This document shows, one piece after another, positions 45,402 to 53,520 of a stretch of DNA of 64,000 bases. The stretch's first letter is position 1. The number at the start of each line of letters is the position of its first letter. The DNA lies in contig NZ_CP140772.1 in assembly GCF_037893185.1 (NCBI RefSeq), forward strand, positions 2,852,001 to 2,916,000, in the 5' to 3' direction. A program made the translations under genes and the position numbers. Under the pieces are notes generated by a model that saw only the letters and a program-made list of their open reading frames with translations, was not told the DNA's origin and made no database searches. This DNA comes from Chitinophaga sp. 180180018-3. GTDB lineage: Bacteria; Bacteroidota; Bacteroidia; Chitinophagales; Chitinophagaceae.

Positions 45402-47702
45402 ATGAAGACGATATTAAGAATAGCCAAAACAGAGTTACGTACCCTGTTTTACTCACCCATTGCATGGTTTTTAATGATTGTATTCCTCATCCAATGTGGC
45501 GTAATATACCTGGGTGTACTGGAAGCAATAACACGGGAACAGGATGCCGGTGGAAAGTTTTTTGGCAGCGTGATAGAATATGTTTTTCTGAGTAACCAGG
45601 GATTATTCGGAGTGGTGTTGCGCAACTTATACCTGTACATCCCGTTGTTGACGATGGGATTGATCAGCCGGGAAATCAGCAGTGGTACCATCAGGCTGTT
45701 GTATTCTTCGCCGATCCGGGTAAGAGAAATTGTGTTGGGGAAATTTCTGGCCATGATGATCTACAGTCTTTTGCTGGTGGGGATTCTGGCTATCTTTATT
45801 GTTTCCAGTCTGTACCAGGTAGTATCTCCTGATACCGGTATGCTGATGAGTGCGCTGCTGGGAATATACCTGTTGCTTTGTGCTTACTCGGCTATTGGAT
45901 TATTTATGTCGTGCCTGACCACTTACCAGGTAGTGGCGGCGGTATGTACATTTGTGATGATCGGTTTGTTGTCGTACGTTGGCACACTCTGGCAGGATAT
46001 TGCATTTGTGCGGAACCTGACTTATTTCCTGTCTATTTCCGGTCGTACCGGAAAAATGCTGACGGGGCTTATTACATCAAAAGATGTCATCTATTTCCTC
46101 GCTATCGTTTATCTTTTTCTCGGGCTCAGTATCTATAAAATAAAAGCAGGCATGGAATCCAGGCCTGCGATGATAAAAGTGGGGCGATATGCTTTGGTAG
46201 TTGTATCCACGCTGGTTATCGGTTATTTCAGCTCTATTCCTTCACTGGTGGGCTATTATGATGCCACCCGTGCAAAGGCGAGAACACTGACACCCAATGC
46301 ACAGAAAATTATAAAGGAGTTGGGAGATGAACCACTAGAAGTGACCGCTTATAACAATCTGATGGGGCGCTACTGGGATCTGGGTAGTCCTGACTCGTAC
46401 AACCGCAATCTGGCACGTTGGGAACCCTATACACGATTCAAACATAATATTGAATTGAAAACGGTTTTATATTATGATTCGGCTTATGACAACCCTGGCA
46501 TGTTCCGGTTTTATCCTGGTAAAACATTAGCACAAGTGGCGAAGCAATATGCTGATAGTAAGGATCTTTCGATGGACCAGTTTAAAACGCCCGCCGAAAT
46601 ACGGAAGGTTGTAGACCTGAGGCCGGAGCTGAATCGCTATGTGATGCAGCTGAAATATAAAGGAAGAACTACTTTTCTGCGGGTGTTCGACGACAACATG
46701 CAATGGCCGGGTGAAACGGAGGTGTCGGCAGCATTTAAACGATTGCTGCACGCGCGGATGCCGAAAATAATTTTCCTGTCAGGACATCTGGAGAGAAATA
46801 TAAATAAGATGGGAGACAGGGAATACAAGGTGCTCACCAACCTGACAACTTTTCGTAATTCACTCCTGAACCAGGGATTTGATGTAGATACGCTCTCATT
46901 GGATACCCAACAAATTCCGACGGATATCTCCGCTTTGGTGCTCGCAGATCCTAAGGTAGCACTGACCGCCACAGATATAGAAAAGTTACAGCAATACGTT
47001 AACAATGGCGGTAACCTGCTGGTAGCAGGAGAGCCGGGCAAACAAGCGATATTGAATCCTTTTCTACGGCAGCTGGGAGTACAGCTGATGGATGGCATAT
47101 TGGTACAAACCAGCAAAGATCTGCAACCTGAGCTGGTAACGCCTTATCTCACTGCTACCGCTGCCTCATTTTATCCTGCGTTGGTTCATGCCCATCATGA
47201 TAGTGCGATGGTGTCGATGCCACGTGCAACAGCACTTTCTTTTACCGATACCGGTGCATTTACGATTAAGCCATTGCTGACAACAAATGTAAAAACCTGC
47301 TGGCTGAAAAAAGATAATCTCGTTACCGATTCTGCGGAGGTTGTTTTTTCGCCGGAGAATGGAGATGAGCGTAAACCTTTTGCCACCGCAGTAGCCCTGA
47401 CGCGTAAGGTGAATAATAAAGAGCAGCGTATCATCGTAACCGGTGATGCGGATTTTATGGGGAATGCCGAGCTGCAGCGTTTTAATATGAGGGCGGCGAA
47501 TTTTGTATTCAACACTGCCTTGTTTAGCTGGCTCAGTTATGGAGAATTTCCGATCGATAGCACCCGTCCTAAGCCGGAGGATACCGCCGTGTTGCTAACA
47601 AAGGGGCAGGTGAAATTTTTACGGATCATTTATGTGTGGGTGTTGCCGGGGCTTTTGCTCGCCTTTGGCGCCATATTGCTTATCAGGAGGAAAAGGAAAT
47701 AA
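45402..47702 (+). CDS. ABC-2 permease fused to a GldG-like auxiliary domain
   Basis: The correct start is the ATG at 45402 (MKTILRIAKT), giving 766 residues; the longer frame overlaps the ATPase gene. The N-terminal 240 residues hold about six membrane helices of the ABC-2/GldF type (SPIAWFLMIVFLIQCGVIYL, LYIPLLTMGLISREISSGTIRLLYSSPI). A GldG-like auxiliary domain follows (about 285-735: TLTPNAQKIIKELGDEPLEVTAYNN, KIIFLSGHLERN, ADPKVALTATDIEKLQQYVNNGGNLLVAGEPG), then a final helix and RRKRK tail. GldF and GldG are usually separate; here they are fused. It works with the ATPase encoded upstream. Confidence 0.9.
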   Translation: MKTILRIAKTELRTLFYSPIAWFLMIVFLIQCGVIYLGVLEAITREQDAGGKFFGSVIEYVFLSNQGLFGVVLRNLYLYIPLLTMGLISREISSGTIRLLYSSPIRVREIVLGKFLAMMIYSLLLVGILAIFIVSSLYQVVSPDTGMLMSALLGIYLLLCAYSAIGLFMSCLTTYQVVAAVCTFVMIGLLSYVGTLWQDIAFVRNLTYFLSISGRTGKMLTGLITSKDVIYFLAIVYLFLGLSIYKIKAGMESRPAMIKVGRYALVVVSTLVIGYFSSIPSLVGYYDATRAKARTLTPNAQKIIKELGDEPLEVTAYNNLMGRYWDLGSPDSYNRNLARWEPYTRFKHNIELKTVLYYDSAYDNPGMFRFYPGKTLAQVAKQYADSKDLSMDQFKTPAEIRKVVDLRPELNRYVMQLKYKGRTTFLRVFDDNMQWPGETEVSAAFKRLLHARMPKIIFLSGHLERNINKMGDREYKVLTNLTTFRNSLLNQGFDVDTLSLDTQQIPTDISALVLADPKVALTATDIEKLQQYVNNGGNLLVAGEPGKQAILNPFLRQLGVQLMDGILVQTSKDLQPELVTPYLTATAASFYPALVHAHHDSAMVSMPRATALSFTDTGAFTIKPLLTTNVKTCWLKKDNLVTDSAEVVFSPENGDERKPFATAVALTRKVNNKEQRIIVTGDADFMGNAELQRFNMRAANFVFNTALFSWLSYGEFPIDSTRPKPEDTAVLLTKGQVKFLRIIYVWVLPGLLLAFGAILLIRRKRK

Positions 47703-47721
47703 TTTTTTAATTTTTTGTAAG

Positions 47722-49062
47722 ATGATTTTTAATACAGATAAGCAAACCCTTACTGATCTTAATATACTGGGAAAACCAGGTGCTGACTCGGTGTATACTG
47801 TTTTCAGCGATACCAGTACACAAGGCGGTGCGGCTATACTGGAAAATATGTTCAGGTACCCGCTGGCGGATATGGCCGCAATCAATAGTAGAAGCAGCAA
47901 GATCCGGTTCTTTCAGTCTGTTAATGCTGGTTTCCCTTTCAGAAGCGGTTTGTTTGATGTGATAGAAGTTTACCTGGCTATGCAGGACGACCGGACCCGT
48001 TTAGCGCCGGAGGATAACACGCTGGCGAGAAAACTCAATCATCTTATAGCGGCCGATAATAATTATAAAGCTATCAGCGACGGTATCCGATCGCTGATAG
48101 AAATGCTGCATATGCTTCAGGGGTTCTTTATTCATATGGCCACAATATCTGACGATAACCCTTACCAGGCGGATATGGAGGAAATGATAAACATCCTCCG
48201 ATATCCGGCCCTGGAACCGGTATTAAAGGAGCAGGCAGGCAATAAGCTGTCTTACGCCAAAGTAGCGGAATACGACCAGTTGCTGCGGTTCCGGTTCAGG
48301 AATGAGCTTAGCAGGATATTATCCCTCATCTATCATTTAGACGTGTACGTTACAGTGGCACGGGTAGCTACAGAAAGGAAATTTGTATTCCCGGTGGCGT
48401 TGGATGCGGGAACTCATCAGATGCGGCTGGAGGGTGTTTACCATCCCCTGGTAAAAAATGCGGTGGCCAATAGTATCCATATCACGCCGGAGAACAACGT
48501 TATTTTTTTAACCGGCGCTAATATGGCGGGGAAGTCCACCTTTATGAAATCGTTGGGTATCGCCATGTTCCTGGCGCATATGGGCTTTCCTGTTGCCGCT
48601 GCAAAAATGGAGTTTGCCGTAAGGGAAGGTATTTATACCACCATTAATTTGCCGGATGATCTTTCTTCCGGCAGCAGCCATTTTTATACGGAGGTATTGC
48701 GGATAAAAACAATTGCCAGGGAACTAGCCAAAGGAAAGAGCCTGTTCCTCATCTTTGATGAACTTTTCCGGGGCACCAATGTGAAAGATGCTTATGAAGG
48801 CACGGTGGCGGTGACCGCCGCTTTTGCAGAAAGAGAGCATTGCATCTTTGTAATTTCTACTCATATAACAGAGGCTGGAGAGGCGCTGAAAGCGCAATGC
48901 AATAACATCCGGTTTCTATTTCTTCCTACAAAAATGGAAAATAATAGACCCGTTTATACGTATCAGTTAGCCGAAGGAATTACCACCGACAGGCACGGCA
49001 TGGTTATTATCGAAAACGAGGGAATCCTGGATATCATCAGCAAAAAAAATAAGAACGCATGA
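47722..49062 (+). CDS. MutS-like ATPase A (clamp/lever and ATPase domains only)
   Basis: The start at 47722 (MIFNTDKQTL) gives 446 residues; the frame upstream to 47632 lies inside the permease gene. The N-terminal part resembles MutS domain III (SVYTVFSDTSTQGGAAILENMFRYPLADMAAINSR). The ATPase has Walker A at 265-273 (GANMAGKST), the MutS ST-motif region (SSGSSHFYTEVLR) and Walker B with Asp346-Glu347 (LIFDELFRGTNVKDAYEG). The mismatch-binding domain I and connector II are absent, so ordinary mismatch repair is unlikely. It overlaps the next, paralogous gene by 4 nt, implying translational coupling and possibly a heterodimer. Its role in a SusCD/ABC operon is unknown. Confidence 0.88.
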   Translation: MIFNTDKQTLTDLNILGKPGADSVYTVFSDTSTQGGAAILENMFRYPLADMAAINSRSSKIRFFQSVNAGFPFRSGLFDVIEVYLAMQDDRTRLAPEDNTLARKLNHLIAADNNYKAISDGIRSLIEMLHMLQGFFIHMATISDDNPYQADMEEMINILRYPALEPVLKEQAGNKLSYAKVAEYDQLLRFRFRNELSRILSLIYHLDVYVTVARVATERKFVFPVALDAGTHQMRLEGVYHPLVKNAVANSIHITPENNVIFLTGANMAGKSTFMKSLGIAMFLAHMGFPVAAAKMEFAVREGIYTTINLPDDLSSGSSHFYTEVLRIKTIARELAKGKSLFLIFDELFRGTNVKDAYEGTVAVTAAFAEREHCIFVISTHITEAGEALKAQCNNIRFLFLPTKMENNRPVYTYQLAEGITTDRHGMVIIENEGILDIISKKNKNA

Positions 49063-50390
49063 GTTTTTACGCAGACAAACAAACGCTCGATGATTTGAAT
49101 ATTTCCGGCAGGTACAACAGCAAATCCATTTATCGTATATTCGATCACGTTATTACCGATGGCGGCAGAAAGTTGCTGGAGCATATGTTCCGGCATCCAC
49201 TGGCAGATGATAAGGCTATCAATGAACGCAGCTGCATATTTCAGTACTTTGGCCGGCATGCAGTAGCATTTCCGTTCAGTAATGAAGCATTCAGCGTGGC
49301 AGAAAGTTATCTTAGCTCCGGCGTTAGCGGTAGTATACCGGCAACAGCCTGGAATATTGTATCCGGGAGGTTGCTTAAAACGATGATACGCGACACCCGC
49401 TATGACCTGCTGATAGCCGGGGTGAGTAAAACGATTGCTTTACTGAGAGCCTTCAGGGATTTTATTTACAAATTAGAAGAACAGGAAGCCTATAACCCTA
49501 TCCAGGGGTGCTTTGAACAAGTCCGGGGAATTTTCAATGATCATCGGCTGCAATGGCTCAACGACACGGTTGATTTAACGCGGATGCCGCTGCGGAAGCT
49601 TATACAATATGATTACCAGTTAAGAACAGGATGTCAGGAAGAAATGAAGATCCTGATAAACATTATCTACCAGCTGGATGTATATATTTCTGTAGGCACA
49701 GTGGCACGAACAAAGCAGTTCTGTTATGCAAAGGCGCTGCCCAGGTATAAAAATGTCATCAACATAGATGGGTTGTTTCATCCCTCATTGGAAAAACCAG
49801 TATCAAATCACATTTTATTCGAACAAACAAGTAACGTTGCTTTTCTTACCGGCGCGAATATGGCAGGAAAATCTACCTTTATGAAGTCGTTCGGTATTGC
49901 CGTTTATCTTTCCCATATGGGCTTTCCGGTAGCGGCAGAAAAAATGGAGTTTTCCGTGAAAGATGGTCTTTTTTCCACGATCAACGTACCCGATAGCCTC
50001 GAGCATGGTTATAGTCACTTTTATGCAGAAGTATTGCGGGTGAAAAGCGTGGCGGAGCAGGTGGGGCAGTCAAAGGATCTGGTAGTAATATTCGATGAGC
50101 TATTTAAGGGCACTAATGTGAAGGATGCATTTGATGCCACACTGGCGATTACAGCTGCTTTTTCAGCGCATACCAATTGCTTTTTTATTATTTCCTCACA
50201 TATTATCGAGGTAGGGGAAGCCCTGAAAGAACAGGGTGGCAGCTACCAGTTTCTATACCTGCCAACCATCATGGAGGGCAACATTCCCAGGTACACCTAT
50301 CAGTTGAAAGCGGGTATCACCGCAGATCGCCACGGGATGATCATTATTGAAAACGAAGGATTGATAGGGCTGATCCGTAAGCGGGAATAA
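49059..50390 (+). CDS. MutS-like ATPase B (paralogue of A)
   Basis: This 443-residue paralogue of the preceding gene has the same layout: a domain III-like start (SIYRIFDHVITDGGRKLLEHMFRHPLADDKAINER), Walker A at 265-273 (GANMAGKST), EHGYSHFYAEVLRVKS, Walker B VIFDELFKGTNVKDAFDA and a late SSHIIEVGEAL. The C-terminus ITADRHGMIIIENEGLIGLI matches ATPase A (ITTDRHGMVIIENEGILDII). It starts in the stop codon of A (ATGA overlap). Both keep all ATPase motifs, so neither is dead. I infer that A and B form a heterodimeric clamp acting on DNA or another polymer. It is the last gene of the locus. Confidence 0.88.
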   Translation: MSFYADKQTLDDLNISGRYNSKSIYRIFDHVITDGGRKLLEHMFRHPLADDKAINERSCIFQYFGRHAVAFPFSNEAFSVAESYLSSGVSGSIPATAWNIVSGRLLKTMIRDTRYDLLIAGVSKTIALLRAFRDFIYKLEEQEAYNPIQGCFEQVRGIFNDHRLQWLNDTVDLTRMPLRKLIQYDYQLRTGCQEEMKILINIIYQLDVYISVGTVARTKQFCYAKALPRYKNVINIDGLFHPSLEKPVSNHILFEQTSNVAFLTGANMAGKSTFMKSFGIAVYLSHMGFPVAAEKMEFSVKDGLFSTINVPDSLEHGYSHFYAEVLRVKSVAEQVGQSKDLVVIFDELFKGTNVKDAFDATLAITAAFSAHTNCFFIISSHIIEVGEALKEQGGSYQFLYLPTIMEGNIPRYTYQLKAGITADRHGMIIIENEGLIGLIRKRE

Positions 50391-50417
50391 AGTTATACGT
50401 TTTAATATTGTTTTCCC

Positions 50418-50425
50418 TACTTTTG
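50418..50425 (+). promoter_or_regulatory. Promoter -7 element
   Basis: TACTTTTG matches TAnnTTTG and lies 23 nt before the CDGSH gene. It suggests that this gene has its own promoter and is not part of the MutS operon. No clear TTG -33 element was found. Confidence 0.45.
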
Positions 50426-50448
50426 CCCGCTAAACAGGGAAAGATTAT

Positions 50449-50667
50449 ATGTCTACAAAAATTACAGTAAATAACAATGGTTCACTGAAACTGGAAGGTG
50501 AATTCGAAATCGTTGATAAAAACGGAAATCCTTACGACCTCGGTGGCCGGGAAGCCGTTAGCATCTGCCGCTGCGGTTTATCAGCCAATAAGCCCTTCTG
50601 CGATGGATCTCATAAGGGTCATTTTGAGCACGAAGCAATCGCCTTTGCATTGCCTCCGAAAAAATAA
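50449..50667 (+). CDS. CDGSH iron-sulfur domain protein
   Basis: This 72-residue protein contains the CDGSH cluster motif CRCGLSANKPFCDGSH (C-x-C ... C-D-G-x-H), which binds a [2Fe-2S] cluster through three Cys and one His, as in mitoNEET. It has no membrane helix, so it is a cytosolic bacterial type. The roles of these small proteins are not well defined; redox sensing and cluster transfer have been proposed. It stands between the MutS-like pair and a TonB receptor, with its own -7 element and a following palindrome. Confidence 0.93.
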   Translation: MSTKITVNNNGSLKLEGEFEIVDKNGNPYDLGGREAVSICRCGLSANKPFCDGSHKGHFEHEAIAFALPPKK

Positions 50668-50672
50668 GAAAC

Positions 50673-50734
50673 AGTCTTTAGCCTTTAATAACCGAAGCGA
50701 ATACATCCGCACCGGTTGCTAAAGGCTAAAGGCT
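50673..50734. repeat. Imperfect palindrome of the shared family
   Basis: Arms 50673-50694 and 50713-50734 are complementary at 19 of 22 positions, with an 18-nt loop. The outer arm AGTCTTTAGCCTTTAATAA matches the outer arm of the palindrome at 1263-1352 (AGTCTTTAGCTTTTAGTAA), whereas the loop side is unrelated. It lies just after the CDGSH gene and before the TonB receptor gene, and probably acts as a terminator. Confidence 0.8.
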
Positions 50735-50749
50735 CTACAGATACATCCA

Positions 50750-52639
50750 ATGATCAGAAACAACAAGCTGCTTCTTCCGCTTTTCCTGGGCTTTTGTGGC
50801 ACCGCCATGGCGCAGGAGAAGACAGATTCCCTTACCACGCGTCATCTTGATGAAGTGATTGTGCAGGAAAACAGGCTGGCGGCGCCTGTTAAGGACGTGA
50901 ACCGGAATATTACCATCATCACCCGGAAACAGATAGCGGCCATGCCCGTGCATTCACTGAATGAGGTGTTAGCATATGTACCCGGACTGGACGTGCGGCA
51001 ACGTGGTCCTGGCGGAATACAGGCAGATATCGGGATAGATGGCGGTACTTTCGATCAGACACTTATCCTTATTAACGGGGTGAAAATCACCGATCCGCAA
51101 ACCGGCCATAATATCATGAATCTGCCCATATCCCTCGCGGATGTGGATCATATTGAAGTGCTCAGAGGAGCAGCTGCCCGCGTATATGGTATCAATGCGC
51201 TAAACGGCGCTATTAATATCGTTACCCGTAAAGCTACCGAAAGCGGCGCCACTGTGAATGCCAGTCTGGGCAGCAGCTTCAAACGAAATGAAAATGATAA
51301 GCTGTATGGCGCCTATTCATTAGGCGCAACGGGAGCACTGGTTGCAAAAAATGTGTCTCAGTCTCTTTCTGCAGGCAGAAATCAGGGCAACGGCTATCGC
51401 TACAATACGGCATACGACAACTACCGGGCTTTCTATCAGGCGTCTCTTCACAATGATTCCCTTCATCAGTACAACCTGATGGCCGGATTCGTAAATAATA
51501 ACTATGGCGCCAACGGCTTCTATTCTTCTCCGGGAGATCTGAATTCCGAAGAAACCGTTAAAACACTGCTGGCGGCCGTCAGCAATACTTCACAGCTGAA
51601 GCCAGGCTGGGTGATGAGTCCACGTATCAGCTACCGCTATACGAAAGACGATTACATCTATATCAAACCGGATAAATACCGTAACCTCCACAATACACAT
51701 GTGCTCGACGGAGAGTGGAATAATACATTTACCACCCGCATCGGTACCTTCGGCGCCGGCGTGGAGGGAAGGTACGAGCATATTAAAAGCACAAGCCTCG
51801 GTAACCACGACAGAACCAATGCAGGTGTTTTCGGCGAATATAAATCGATCGCCGACCGCCGCTTTACCTTTTCACTGGGAGGTTACCTCAACTACAACTC
51901 CGCCTATGGATGGCAGTTCTTTCCCGGTGCTGATGTTGGTTTCGCCATCATACCGGGCATGAAGCTCTATGCCAATGCCGGAACGGCTCAACGCCTGCCT
52001 ACGTATACTGATCTTTATTACAACGGTGGCGGGATACTGGGAAATGCCAACCTGAAGCCGGAAAAGGCGGCATTTGTAGAAGCCGGACTGCGTAAATTCA
52101 GTGGAAAATTCTCCTGGTCGGCCTCCGCATTTTACCGCCAGGTCAGCAACTTCATCGATTATGTAAAAGATACGAGCGGTGGGGTGAACCCGGCCACACT
52201 GAAATGGCAGGCGGAAAACTTTCAGCGTGCAGATATCACCGGGTTTTCCCTGAATGCCGGTTATACCACCACTTTCCGCGCGCATACCGTAAATGGCATC
52301 GGCGTGAATGCCGGATATAACTACCTTTCGCCTTCCTTCAAAGGTGATGCCCTGTCTGCAAAGATATCCCGTTACGTGATCAATAACCTGCGTCATCAGT
52401 TCTCTGCCAATGCACGTGCGGAATTGCTGGAGCATTTCAGCATTTCGGCTGGCGCCCGTTATTGCATGCGGGTTAACTATAAAGACTATACGCTGCTGGA
52501 TGCAAAAATTGCGTATAAGCAACACCGTTACCAGGTATTTGCGGATATAAACAACCTGCTGGATGTTACCTATGTGGAAGCTGGTGCTGTGCCTATGCCT
52601 GGCCGCTGGACCACGATTGGCGCATCTTTCAGCTTTTAA
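50750..52639 (+). CDS. TonB-dependent receptor (BtuB-size)
   Basis: This 629-residue outer-membrane receptor has a signal peptide ending at AMAQ (about residue 22). The plug (about 30-150: LDEVIVQENRLAAPVKDVNRNITIITRKQI, LNEVLAYVPGLDVRQRG, DVDHIEVLRGAAARVYGINALNGAINIVT) is followed by a 22-strand-type barrel with a terminal Phe (GASFSF). It has neither the STN nor the carboxypeptidase-like domain of SusC and is much shorter. The size fits receptors for cobalamin, haem or siderophores. I saw no cobalamin riboswitch in the short upstream region, so the ligand is unknown. Confidence 0.9.
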   Translation: MIRNNKLLLPLFLGFCGTAMAQEKTDSLTTRHLDEVIVQENRLAAPVKDVNRNITIITRKQIAAMPVHSLNEVLAYVPGLDVRQRGPGGIQADIGIDGGTFDQTLILINGVKITDPQTGHNIMNLPISLADVDHIEVLRGAAARVYGINALNGAINIVTRKATESGATVNASLGSSFKRNENDKLYGAYSLGATGALVAKNVSQSLSAGRNQGNGYRYNTAYDNYRAFYQASLHNDSLHQYNLMAGFVNNNYGANGFYSSPGDLNSEETVKTLLAAVSNTSQLKPGWVMSPRISYRYTKDDYIYIKPDKYRNLHNTHVLDGEWNNTFTTRIGTFGAGVEGRYEHIKSTSLGNHDRTNAGVFGEYKSIADRRFTFSLGGYLNYNSAYGWQFFPGADVGFAIIPGMKLYANAGTAQRLPTYTDLYYNGGGILGNANLKPEKAAFVEAGLRKFSGKFSWSASAFYRQVSNFIDYVKDTSGGVNPATLKWQAENFQRADITGFSLNAGYTTTFRAHTVNGIGVNAGYNYLSPSFKGDALSAKISRYVINNLRHQFSANARAELLEHFSISAGARYCMRVNYKDYTLLDAKIAYKQHRYQVFADINNLLDVTYVEAGAVPMPGRWTTIGASFSF

Positions 52640-52661
52640 AAGATATTGCCTGATAAAGCAA

Positions 52662-52696
52662 GGGCAGTAGCATAATAATGCTGCTGCCCTTTTTTA
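52662..52696. terminator. Bidirectional rho-independent terminator
   Basis: GGGCAGTAGCA (52662-52672) pairs with TGCTGCTGCCC (52679-52689) over 11 bp with one G-T pair and a 6-nt loop. It is followed by T6 on the plus strand. It lies between the convergent TonB receptor and DUF4397 genes. Confidence 0.88.
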
Positions 52697-52719
52697 TAGA
52701 CAAAAACCAACTAAAGGCC

Positions 52720-53502
52720 TCACTGGCTGATCACACTGGCAGAAACCACTCCCTTTACACCAGTTCTGATGAAAACGGTATACACTTTTCCTTCTTCCAG
52801 CAGGAGATGGCTTAATGCCTGCTGATCCACGTTTACCGGTGTATTATTTTCTCCCGTATTGATCACCACGGCAATCGTACCTGCGTTCACGTTAGTGAAA
52901 GGTGCACTGTCGTATGCAGCTCCCTGCAGATTGCTGCCACTTGCGGCGCCATAAGGTATAGCATTGGAGAGGGGCGTAGTAGTGCCATTTTGCAGTATCG
53001 ATACTTTAACGGCAGGGAGACCATAGGCGAGATGTACGAAACGGAGTTTAGCTTTACCGGCGGGAGGGGCGGTCAGATCGTCGTATACCAGTATCAGGGT
53101 ATCTTTTGAATTGTCGTAGCGTGTTGCTGCCGCAAACACGGTATGATAGTATCCGGGAATAGGGCCATTAGGCCCGCCTGTGGCCGAATATGTGGCGCTG
53201 TTCCCGAACTGGCGGGATATTCTGTAAGAAGTGCCGCTGCCCTCCGTGACATTGATTTGTACGTTCCCATAGGTAGCGGTCACATAAGGAGAAGCGGTGC
53301 CCGGTAATACGGGGCTGGTTGTTACCTGTTGTGTGAATGTCCAGAACTGTATACCGGTATCGGCTATACGAGCATTAACAAAGCGGATATTGGCGGAAAG
53401 CGGAGGGCGTTCGCCGGCTTTCACATCCAGGTAGTCGGTTTTATGGCAGGCAGCGCCTGTCAACAGTATGAAGCTACTCAGGATCAGTAATTTATTTTTC
53501 AT
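52720..53502 (-). CDS. DUF4397 lipoprotein
   Basis: The start at 53502 (MKNKLLILSS) gives 260 residues with lipobox Cys about 19 (LTGAACHKTD); 53508 adds two residues. The mature part holds two DUF4397-type Ig-like repeats: ANIRFVNARIADTGIQFWTF with a later YGNVQINVTEGSG, and KLRFVHLAYGLPAVKVSILQNG with VNAGTIAVVINTG. DUF4397 lipoproteins are common at the surface of Bacteroidota but have no known function. It lies 12 nt after the TonB receptor gene on the same strand, so it is likely the receptor's accessory lipoprotein. Confidence 0.88.
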   Translation of the reverse strand: MKNKLLILSSFILLTGAACHKTDYLDVKAGERPPLSANIRFVNARIADTGIQFWTFTQQVTTSPVLPGTASPYVTATYGNVQINVTEGSGTSYRISRQFGNSATYSATGGPNGPIPGYYHTVFAAATRYDNSKDTLILVYDDLTAPPAGKAKLRFVHLAYGLPAVKVSILQNGTTTPLSNAIPYGAASGSNLQGAAYDSAPFTNVNAGTIAVVINTGENNTPVNVDQQALSHLLLEEGKVYTVFIRTGVKGVVSASVISQ

Positions 53503-53520
53503 GAGCATTTTTTTAAAGGC

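Noticed and set aside
47722..50390. MutS-like pair as the genome's mismatch-repair MutS split in two
   Set aside because: Each protein has its own full ATPase and domain III-like start; they are paralogues, not halves, and both lack the mismatch-recognition domain.
50668..50749. Cobalamin riboswitch upstream of the BtuB-size TonB receptor
   Set aside because: The 82-nt gap is filled by the family palindrome and is too short for a cobalamin riboswitch.
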